A stretch of DNA of 64,000 bases from Candidatus Dormiibacterota bacterium (GTDB taxonomy: Bacteria > Vulcanimicrobiota > Vulcanimicrobiia > Vulcanimicrobiales > Vulcanimicrobiaceae): the NCBI GenBank assembly GCA_035532835.1, contig DATKQG010000038.1:1-64000 (forward strand), read 5' to 3'. The translations under genes were made by a program, and so were the position numbers. Positions within the stretch are counted from its first letter, which is position 1, and each line of letters begins with the position of its first letter. Below the pieces are notes generated by a model that worked only from the letters and a program-made list of their open reading frames with translations, ran no database searches and was not told the DNA's origin. This document shows positions 57,817 to 64,000 of this stretch, piece by piece.

Positions 57817-57882
57817 TATCGGACGCCGAGGGAGTTCGCGGCGCTTTTCGAACTCAATCAACTCTCACAGCCATCCGCGGCT
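57817..57882 (+). mobile_element. IS3-family transposase remnant (3' end of orfB)
   Basis: The plus strand encodes YRTPREFAALFELNQLSQPSAA, which parallels the end of the intact OrfB at 17890-18735 (YRTPREFAEEFKINQLSQLSAA). Only about 22 codons remain. It abuts the decayed hydrolase, so an IS-linked deletion probably removed the hydrolase 5' part. Confidence 0.8.
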
Positions 57883-57899
57883 TGGAAAACCTCTACACG

Positions 57900-59081
57900 T
57901 CAGTTTGGTGCGTTGCTATTTTGTGGCGATATTACATCAAAGTCTTTAATTACAATCGTATTTAGATTTTGATTTACTGTTGCATTTATGTAAGTGCTGA
58001 TACTACCGTGTTGGTCATTAGAGGCATCTAGAACGTTACAGCATCCGGTATCGAACAGGTATGCCCCATACTGCTTCAGTGCTGTTACGATAATTTTAGC
58101 TGCGGGGGTAAATCCAGCATCATTAAAAGATGCTTTAAGCCTAATATGGCTACCGTATGGCATCGGTGTATCGCCCGATGGTCCGCTATATGGCATGCAG
58201 CCGGCACCCACGGTTGCGCTTGGCAGCACAGAGATAGCAGGGTTAAATGGCATCTGCTTTTCACAGCCGATCGCGCTCCAACCTAATGCGTGATTGATAA
58301 CTCCCGCTGCTAGTTCTTCAGGCTTAATCGTCATCGCAGTTAATGGGATCCCACTAGCATCAGCCGTTGATCCTCCTTGGAGCGTTGGCGAAAACGGTAG
58401 TCTAGTGTTCCATCTTCCAGAGTTATAGACACTAAAAGACGATCCATTATTAACGGCATAGCCGGCTTCCCATAAAGTACAGGAAGGAATGTTTCCGTTT
58501 TCCGCGGTCGTCATTACTTGGTAATGACCATCAGCACCAGTACTGCTTTCGATCTGAGTCATAGCCCCACTGGTTTGTAATCCCCAAGGCATTGACCAGG
58601 GTGAATACTGGGCTTGATGACGTGAACTAGAGATGGGCAAAAGGGGAGTGGAGGTCGAGACGATATTAACATATGGTGCAACAGGTGCCCAGATATTAAA
58701 TCCTGCATTACTTACATCTGCGTAAGCTTTAATGTAAGCATTTGAATTACTATCCATTGGGGCAGAAGCTACGTTGGTATGAAACCATCCACCACTACTG
58801 CCTCCTGCTGTACCTGGGAACATTGGACAGCCTGGACTTGCCGCTACCGTTTGACTTGGCGGTGTCGGGGTGGGCGTCGGATTAACGCCTGTCGGGGTGG
58901 GCGCCGGCTTAACGCCTGTCGGGGTGGGCGTCGGATTAACGCCTGTGGTGGTGCCGCCTCCGGTCCCCACGCCGGATCCGCCCATGTTGGGGAGCGATGG
59001 CACGGAGGACGCCCCCGAACCACCGCCGCCACCGCAAGCGCTGAGCATAAGAATGGCGAGTGCCGCCGACCAGGTTTTCAT
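57900..59081 (-). CDS. Putative lipoprotein with PTPT linker and AT-rich body
   Basis: This 393-residue protein has a lipobox (ILMLSAC), a Gly/Ser stretch, and three 9-residue repeats (GVNPTPTPT type). A body of about 300 residues follows with IKAYADVSNAGFNIWAPVAPYVNI, AVNNGSSFSVYNSGRWNTRLPF and AAGVINHALGWSAIGCEKQ, and a Cys pair in DTGCCNVLDA. No family recognised. Codons for the body are clearly richer in A/T than those of the N-terminal 75 residues and of all neighbours. The gene looks like a resident lipoprotein start joined to a foreign domain. Confidence 0.65.
   Translation of the reverse strand: MKTWSAALAILMLSACGGGGGSGASSVPSLPNMGGSGVGTGGGTTTGVNPTPTPTGVKPAPTPTGVNPTPTPTPPSQTVAASPGCPMFPGTAGGSSGGWFHTNVASAPMDSNSNAYIKAYADVSNAGFNIWAPVAPYVNIVSTSTPLLPISSSRHQAQYSPWSMPWGLQTSGAMTQIESSTGADGHYQVMTTAENGNIPSCTLWEAGYAVNNGSSFSVYNSGRWNTRLPFSPTLQGGSTADASGIPLTAMTIKPEELAAGVINHALGWSAIGCEKQMPFNPAISVLPSATVGAGCMPYSGPSGDTPMPYGSHIRLKASFNDAGFTPAAKIIVTALKQYGAYLFDTGCCNVLDASNDQHGSISTYINATVNQNLNTIVIKDFDVISPQNSNAPN
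58866..58946. repeat. 27-bp tandem repeat, three copies
   Basis: Units start at 58866, 58893 and 58920; the middle one differs at two bases. They encode the GV(N/K)P(T/A)PTPT linker and can expand or contract in frame. Confidence 0.93.
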
Positions 59082-59161
59082 ACCCGAGTCTTCGGACGGG
59101 GCTACGGATCTCTAAAGCCAGCAAGCAAGACTATTTGCGTAAAGATAGCGTAAAGGAAGGG

Positions 59162-60364
59162 TTAAATTCTTACCCGCTTTCCGGCCAGGCGAGCGACTGC
59201 AGTCGTCTTCTTTAGCGTGAGGGCAACGTGCTCGGCCTGGGCCGTACTCATGTCGGGAAATAGCGGTAGCGAGAGCAGCTGCGGGAAGGCACGCTCGGTA
59301 ACCGGCACGTCGGCGCCGGCGAACGCCGCATAAGCGCTGAACCGGTGCGTGGGGATATAATGAACGCTCGTGCCGATGCCGCGCGCGCGCAGATATTCGA
59401 TGGCGTCATCCCGCGTGTAGCCGGTCCTTTCCGGATCGATCCGCACGGCGTAGAAGCACCAACTGTGACGGTCTGCGGGACCCAGCGCGGGGGAAACGGG
59501 TTCAATCCCGTCGACCCGCTCGAAGAGCTGGTTGTAGAGGCGCGCGAGCCGATCGCGCCGTGCCTGGAATTCTTCTAGGCGCCCGAGCTGCGAGAGGACC
59601 AGCGCCGCCAGAGGATCCGCCAGGTTGGCTTTGTGCCCGATCGTTTCGACGTCGTATTGCCAGGGCCGAGTCGTCTGGTGGCGATTCCACGCATCTCGCG
59701 ATAGGCCGTGCAACGCGTGGCTGCGCACCCGTTGCGCGACGTCCTCTCGCTGCGTTACGAATATCCCGCCCTCCGCCGAGGTGACATTTTTGGTCGCATA
59801 AAAGCTGTAGGCCGCGCCATCCGAATGTACGCCGGCCCAGCTACCGCGATCTTGCATCCCGACGCTGAGAGCTGCGTCTTCCAACATGGCGATGCCGTGG
59901 CGTTTTGCGAGGGCGCATATCTCCGCGATGCCGATCGGTGCCCCGGCATACTGCATCACGACCAGCGCTTTGGTCGAAGCAGAAATATGCGGTTCGATCG
60001 TGGCGGCGCTGCAGGAAAGCGTCTCCGGCGAAACATCACAGAAAACCGGAGTCGCTCCAAGCTGAATCACGCAATTCGCCGCGGCAACGAACGAGAGGGA
60101 CGGTAGAATCACCTCGTCACCGGGGCCGACGCCGAGGGCGATAAGGCCCAGGAGTATTCCCGCGGTGCAGCTGTTAACGGCGATCGCGTGCTCAACGCCG
60201 GCCATTTCGGCAAAGGTGCTCTCGAGGAGCGCTACCCGCGACCCGCTCGTGAGCCAGCCGTTACGCAGGCACTCGGCAACGCGCGCAATATCGCTCTCGC
60301 TAATCGAGGGCCGGAAGAAGGGTATCGCCGTCGGCGAATCTTTAGGGGCCGTGCCGGTGAACAT
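59162..60364 (-). CDS. DegT/DnrJ/EryC1/StrS aminotransferase
   Basis: This 400-residue PLP enzyme of the sugar aminotransferase family makes amino-deoxy sugars from nucleotide keto-sugars. It shows WLTSGSRVALLE, GPGDEVILPSLSFVAAANCV, VVMQYAGAPIGIAEI, AMLEDAALSVG, and SFYATKNVTSAEGGIF with the PLP Lys. Late residues YNQLFERVDGIEPVSP and GTSVHYIPTHRFSAY are typical. The start lies 23 bp inside the end of the polymerase gene. Confidence 0.93.
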   Translation of the reverse strand: MFTGTAPKDSPTAIPFFRPSISESDIARVAECLRNGWLTSGSRVALLESTFAEMAGVEHAIAVNSCTAGILLGLIALGVGPGDEVILPSLSFVAAANCVIQLGATPVFCDVSPETLSCSAATIEPHISASTKALVVMQYAGAPIGIAEICALAKRHGIAMLEDAALSVGMQDRGSWAGVHSDGAAYSFYATKNVTSAEGGIFVTQREDVAQRVRSHALHGLSRDAWNRHQTTRPWQYDVETIGHKANLADPLAALVLSQLGRLEEFQARRDRLARLYNQLFERVDGIEPVSPALGPADRHSWCFYAVRIDPERTGYTRDDAIEYLRARGIGTSVHYIPTHRFSAYAAFAGADVPVTERAFPQLLSLPLFPDMSTAQAEHVALTLKKTTAVARLAGKRVRI

Positions 60365-61715
60365 GGCGCCTCCCCGCGGAACGTACGAGCGCCGCCGCGA
60401 TAAAGGCCATCCAGAGGTATTTGTACCAGAGGACGTCCACCGTCAGCGACACGATAAACATGGCAATGATCGCCCCTTGAACCGCAATCCGAAAATCGAA
60501 CAACGGGTGGTCCTTCCCAATGGATCGGACGATGAGAAATGCGGACACAAACCCGGCCAACACTAAGATGAGGCCGATGATTCCGAATTCCACGCTGCTG
60601 TAAACGATGAGATCGTGAGCGTTAAAATGCCAAGGGTTCGGATGATCCTGATAGACCGAAAGATAAGAGGCGTCGTAGGCGTTTTGGTAATTGCCCACTC
60701 CCCAGCCCGAAAGCCAGCGTTTTGTGAACGCGTGATAGCCGACTCGCCACAATGAAAGGCGCCCGGCACCCTCGGAGGACCCGGCCACCGCGAAGCGTTG
60801 AACGATACTACTCCCCGAGGCGACGCCGACGAGGGCGGCCAGCGTTGCGGTCACGACCGTTTGTAGCCGGTGGCGCCCGTAGAATAGGAAGAACGCGAAC
60901 ATGGCTGCCACGCCCACAAACGCGCCTCGCGATGCGGCAAAATACATTGCCGCAAGGATGGTCACGATCACCACGCAGTATCCGGCCTTTAGAAGAAGAT
61001 GTTTTGCCGACCAAAACATCGTGAGAACGAGCGCTAGCGGGAGCAGCAGCCCATTTGCGAAGTGGTTGGGATCGATGGAGCGGTTTTCGCCGACCCGGAC
61101 AAAGAGTCGCGCCAGATCACCCGCCTGAAGACCCACGGCATGGGTATGATAGTAATAAGCTCCGTAAATCGCGGCTATGAGCCCGCCGCCCACAACCGCA
61201 GCGAAAACGAACCAGAGGTCCTGTTGCGATATCTCTACGACGGACATCACCCCAAAAAGACCGATCAGTAACACATAGGTTACGAGCATCGGTATTGCGT
61301 CGGTCACGTTCAGGGCCCAGAAGCTCGTCGCTGCCGCCCACCCCAAGAAGGCGATCCATACGAAAAGGGCGTGAGGCGGCGCGATAAAACGGCGCTCGCG
61401 CACCGTCCACAAAAAGACGCAAATCGCCGAGACGCCGGCAATGAGCTTGGTAAGCGTTCCAAAGGTGGAAAAGTCCAAAAGATTGTCAAACGGTAAGAGC
61501 AGCGCGAACAAACCAAACGGGAAGATCATCGGACGATACGCCGCGAGATAACAGCAGAAGGGGAAGACTGCGAGGGCGACAGCGGCCGCATACGAGTGTT
61601 TCGAGCCGCCCAGGAGTATCCAGCACAGAACCAATGCGAAGCCCGCTACCCCCAACCCAACGAGGGTCGCGGGTTTGTCGGGGAGCGCCCATTGGCGACG
61701 AACTCCGAGCATCAT
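60342..61715 (-). CDS. O-antigen ligase/polymerase (Wzy)-like membrane protein
   Basis: A 457-residue protein with about 11-12 transmembrane helices and a large extracytoplasmic loop. The pattern FVGVAAMFAFFLFYGRHRL, RLSLWRVGYHAFTKRWLSGWGVGNYQNAY and NPWHFNAHDLIVYSSVEFGIIGLILVLAGFV contains the W-x-G-x-G and H-N signature of the Wzy_C family. It should polymerise or ligate the flipped repeat units. It overlaps WecB by 4 nt and DegT by 23 nt. Confidence 0.88.
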   Translation of the reverse strand: MMLGVRRQWALPDKPATLVGLGVAGFALVLCWILLGGSKHSYAAAVALAVFPFCCYLAAYRPMIFPFGLFALLLPFDNLLDFSTFGTLTKLIAGVSAICVFLWTVRERRFIAPPHALFVWIAFLGWAAATSFWALNVTDAIPMLVTYVLLIGLFGVMSVVEISQQDLWFVFAAVVGGGLIAAIYGAYYYHTHAVGLQAGDLARLFVRVGENRSIDPNHFANGLLLPLALVLTMFWSAKHLLLKAGYCVVIVTILAAMYFAASRGAFVGVAAMFAFFLFYGRHRLQTVVTATLAALVGVASGSSIVQRFAVAGSSEGAGRLSLWRVGYHAFTKRWLSGWGVGNYQNAYDASYLSVYQDHPNPWHFNAHDLIVYSSVEFGIIGLILVLAGFVSAFLIVRSIGKDHPLFDFRIAVQGAIIAMFIVSLTVDVLWYKYLWMAFIAAALVRSAGRRHVHRHGP

Positions 61716-62803
61716 ACGAAGAGCTCCTGGGCCGCTCGCGCGCTTGGCCGTCTGCGAAGCACGATGTCGCCGATCTGTTGCGCGGCGTAACCCTGGCCAA
61801 AATAGGGCGCCGGGGGTACGCTAGGCGACGGGCGAAGCGCGGCGGCCCGGATCGCCGCGGGGTCGTCGCCCGCAAGGACGTTCCAGCCGTTAATGAGCGT
61901 TTCGGTCCATTCGGTCGTCTCGCGCAAGGTTACGCACGGCACGGCCAAGGCATGTGCCTCCTTTTGGATTCCGCCCGAATCGGTGAGAATCACTTTGGCA
62001 TCGCGCATGACGGAAAGCATTCCGCGATACGATAGCGGAGCGCACATATGGATCGTACCGTTCGGTATGCCCAAGCCGTAACGCTCGGCGAGGCCTCGGC
62101 TGCGCGGGTGGACGGGAAAGACGACCGGTATTCCAATCGCCCGCAAGCCCTTGACGATGCGAGAAAACCGGGCCTCGTCATCGGTGTTCGAGGCCCGATG
62201 GATCGTTACGACCGCGTACTCTTTGGGCAGGAGCCGTAAGTTGGAAATCACCGTATTGCCGGCCCGTAGCGTTGGAAGCGTCAATCGCAGCAGATCGATC
62301 ATCAGATCGCCGGTGACGTCCGCGCCTTGTATGCCTTCGGATTCGAGTTGCGCTTTGGCTCGCTGATTCGGAGCGAAATGCAACGTTGAAAGATGATCGG
62401 TTACAACGCGATTGATTTCTTCGGGCATCGATCGGTCGAACGATCGGAGCCCGGCCTCGATATGGGCGATCGGAATCTGCAGCTTACTGGCGGCAAGAGC
62501 TCCCGCGAGCGTGCTATTGGTATCGCCGTATACCAGCACCATGTCGGGACGTTCCTGTTGCAGAATCGGCTCGAGCCGTTTGAGCATCTCGCCCGTCTGC
62601 TCCCCGTGCCCGCCGGAGCCGACACCGAGATGATAGTCCGGCTCCGGCATCGCCAACTCATCGAAGAATACCTGTGACATTTGAGCGTCGTAATGCTGCC
62701 CGGTATGAACCGTGATCTCGCGCGCGCGGGTCCGTAGGTGAGCCGACATCACGGCAGCTTTGATGAACTGCGGGCGGGCCCCGATAACCGTCACGACGTT
62801 CAT
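61712..62803 (-). CDS. wecB: UDP-N-acetylglucosamine 2-epimerase (non-hydrolysing)
   Basis: The 363-residue enzyme interconverts UDP-GlcNAc and UDP-ManNAc. It begins VTVIGARPQFIKAAVMSAHLR, has HTGQHYDAQMSQVFFDELAMP, VLVYGDTNSTLAGALAASKL, IAHIEAGLRSFDRSMPEEINR and LTDSGGIQKEAHALAVPCVTLRETTEW, the full WecB/MnaA set. It supplies the amino-sugar donor for the polymer. It overlaps both neighbours by 4 nt. Confidence 0.95.
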   Translation of the reverse strand: MNVVTVIGARPQFIKAAVMSAHLRTRAREITVHTGQHYDAQMSQVFFDELAMPEPDYHLGVGSGGHGEQTGEMLKRLEPILQQERPDMVLVYGDTNSTLAGALAASKLQIPIAHIEAGLRSFDRSMPEEINRVVTDHLSTLHFAPNQRAKAQLESEGIQGADVTGDLMIDLLRLTLPTLRAGNTVISNLRLLPKEYAVVTIHRASNTDDEARFSRIVKGLRAIGIPVVFPVHPRSRGLAERYGLGIPNGTIHMCAPLSYRGMLSVMRDAKVILTDSGGIQKEAHALAVPCVTLRETTEWTETLINGWNVLAGDDPAAIRAAALRPSPSVPPAPYFGQGYAAQQIGDIVLRRRPSARAAQELFV

Positions 62804-63924
62804 GCCGGATCCAATATCGCCAGCGCGTCCTGCAGCGCGATCGCTACGCGAACTTGGTCGGCGCTCGATAATTCCGGAAATATCGGGAGCGACAGAACCT
62901 CCTGCGCAGCTCTTTCGGAATGCGGCATCGAGCCCAGGGTGTAGCCGAGGTCGGCGTGGACTTGTTGCAGATGCAACGGAATAGGGTAGTAAACCATGCT
63001 CTGAATCTGCGCCTTCGCCAGACTTGACTGTACGGTAGCGCGGTCATCTACGCGGACGGTGTATTGATGAAACACGCTGTGTTGGCCGTCGCCGTCGGGC
63101 GTCGGGATTTTCACCCCGGGGACTTCCGCTAATAGCACGTCGTAACGCGACGCGGCGGCGCGGCGCGCCAGGTTCCATCCGTCCAGGTGCCGCAATTTCA
63201 CGCGCAAAATGGCGGCCTGCACCTCATCGAGCCTGCTGTTGATTCCTAGGCTACTATGTGAGTATTTGATTTTGCTACCGTGTACGCGTAGCATCCGCGC
63301 TTGCTCCGCTAGATCTTCGGATGCAGTTGTTAGCAACCCGCCGTCGCCATAGCAGCCCAGATTCTTTGACGGGAAGAAGCTGAAGCAACCGAAATCGCCG
63401 AAGGTGCCGACTTGGCGGCCGCCGACGCGGGCACCAATGGCCTGGGCGCAATCCTCTACGACGAAGAGCTGTGCCTTGCGCGCGATCTCCATAATAGGAA
63501 CCATCGGTGCCGGCCGGCCGTAGAGATGGACCGGCAGAATCGCCCGAGTCTTACGCGTTATGGCGGCTTCGATCTTTGAGGGATCGAGATTATACGTCTC
63601 CGGATCGATATCGACGAAGACCGGCGTCGCCCCGACGATTCCAATCGCTTCGCTCGTGGCGGCGAACGTGAACGGCGTGGTGATCACTTCGTCGCCGGGG
63701 CCGATTCCGAGGCTTCGTAGAGCCAGATGCAACGCGTCCGTTCCGGAATTGACGGCTATGGCGAAGGGCGTACCGATGTACTGGGCTATTTCGCGCTCGA
63801 ATGCCGCGACGTTGGGGCCCATGATGTAATGGCCGCTTCCAAAGACGCCCTTAACCGCCGCGTCGATCTCGGCAGCGAGGATCTCGTATTGGGTGGTAAG
63901 ATCGACGATCGGTAGCGTCGTCAT
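62800..63924 (-). CDS. DegT/DnrJ/EryC1/StrS aminotransferase
   Basis: Start ATG 63924 gives TTLPIVDLTTQYEILAAEIDAAV, the normal N-terminus; the frame runs to 63978. It has SGTDALHLALRSLGIGPGDEVI, AILPVHLYGRPAPMVPIMEI, VEDCAQAIGARVGG, and FSFFPSKNLGCYGDGGLL with the PLP Lys. About 374 residues. It resembles WbpE-type enzymes that aminate UDP-3-keto sugars more than the second DegT in this operon. The start overlaps the stop of an upstream gene (ATGA). Confidence 0.93.
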   Translation of the reverse strand: MTTLPIVDLTTQYEILAAEIDAAVKGVFGSGHYIMGPNVAAFEREIAQYIGTPFAIAVNSGTDALHLALRSLGIGPGDEVITTPFTFAATSEAIGIVGATPVFVDIDPETYNLDPSKIEAAITRKTRAILPVHLYGRPAPMVPIMEIARKAQLFVVEDCAQAIGARVGGRQVGTFGDFGCFSFFPSKNLGCYGDGGLLTTASEDLAEQARMLRVHGSKIKYSHSSLGINSRLDEVQAAILRVKLRHLDGWNLARRAAASRYDVLLAEVPGVKIPTPDGDGQHSVFHQYTVRVDDRATVQSSLAKAQIQSMVYYPIPLHLQQVHADLGYTLGSMPHSERAAQEVLSLPIFPELSSADQVRVAIALQDALAILDPA

Positions 63925-64000
63925 ATCCCGCTCACCAGTTCCCCGGCTCGCTCGTACTCGCGGGGGCATCCCGGGCATCGCGCGCGCCCGGATTCAAACT
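63921..64000 (-). CDS. C-terminal end of an upstream gene (partial)
   Basis: The minus strand reads FESGRARCPGCPREYERAGELVSGI and stops at TGA (63921-63923), overlapping the aminotransferase start by 3 bases. A C-x2-C pair in such a tail could be a small zinc site. The coupling suggests that the operon continues beyond the window. The family cannot be given. Confidence 0.4.
   Translation of the reverse strand, partial: FESGRARCPGCPREYERAGELVSGI

Overview
The window reads as one chromosomal segment of a GC-rich, double-membrane bacterium. Diderm signs are a Wza-type outer-membrane export protein, a Wzc-type co-polymerase and several lipoproteins. Housekeeping genes (kbl, fabI, hrcA-dnaJ-rsmE, accD-accA, acs) are bacterial and have no close E. 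coli-like synteny. Many first-in-unit genes carry a TANNNT -10 box only 6-8 nt before the start codon, which suggests frequent leaderless transcription as known in Deinococcus and Actinobacteria. I cannot fix the phylum from sequence alone; Candidatus Eremiobacterota (WPS-2) or a similar lineage would fit, as inference.

Layout. (1) 1-5.9 kb: metabolic genes: tdh (3' end)-kbl, a lipoprotein cytochrome c, a nitronate monooxygenase-like flavoprotein, FabI, a tautomerase and a MetE-core methyltransferase. (2) 5.9-18.75 kb: an accessory island with more AT and different codon use, lying against the 3' side of the initiator tRNA gene. It holds a RelA/SpoT-type nucleotidyltransferase, a truncated TIR gene, an Apea-like HEPN protein, a gene whose tail is disrupted by an IS256 element with perfect target duplication, a methyltransferase-like protein, a tight uncharacterised four-gene operon (YwgA/Panacea-like protein, membrane protein, PD-(D/E)XK nuclease, predicted alpha/beta-barrel protein), and an IS3 element. 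It looks like a defence island. (3) 18.8-24.3 kb: tRNA-fMet, then an overlapping operon of adenosine deaminase, DtxR-type regulator, rhomboid protease, DinG-like helicase and secreted S1/P1-type nuclease. (4) 24.3-34 kb: acs, CIRCE-hrcA, dnaJ, rsmE, a GT2 glycosyltransferase, accD-accA-FtsB-like-S1-like, ppx, DUF2630 and tRNA-Leu. (5) 34-36.4 kb: a frameshifted Lrp/AsnC gene, an S41 peptidase and a HigBA toxin-antitoxin pair. (6) 36.4-64 kb: a large exopolysaccharide locus: glucuronyl C5-epimerase, acyltransferase, Wzc, Wza, lipoproteins, flippase, initiating sugar transferase, three GT4 glycosyltransferases, FemAB/GNAT-like protein, two GHL15-like putative glycoside hydrolases plus a decayed third copy, two DegT aminotransferases, an O-antigen-ligase/polymerase-like protein and UDP-GlcNAc 2-epimerase.

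In region 6 the genes together can make activated amino sugars (WecB, DegT), start the lipid-linked unit (sugar transferase), extend it (GT4s), flip and polymerise it (flippase, Wzy-like), and export it (Wza/Wzc). C5-epimerase, acyltransferase and hydrolases are placed to modify or trim it. The most promising undescribed system is the four-gene operon at 14.4-17.3 kb, which has its own promoter flanked by direct repeats.
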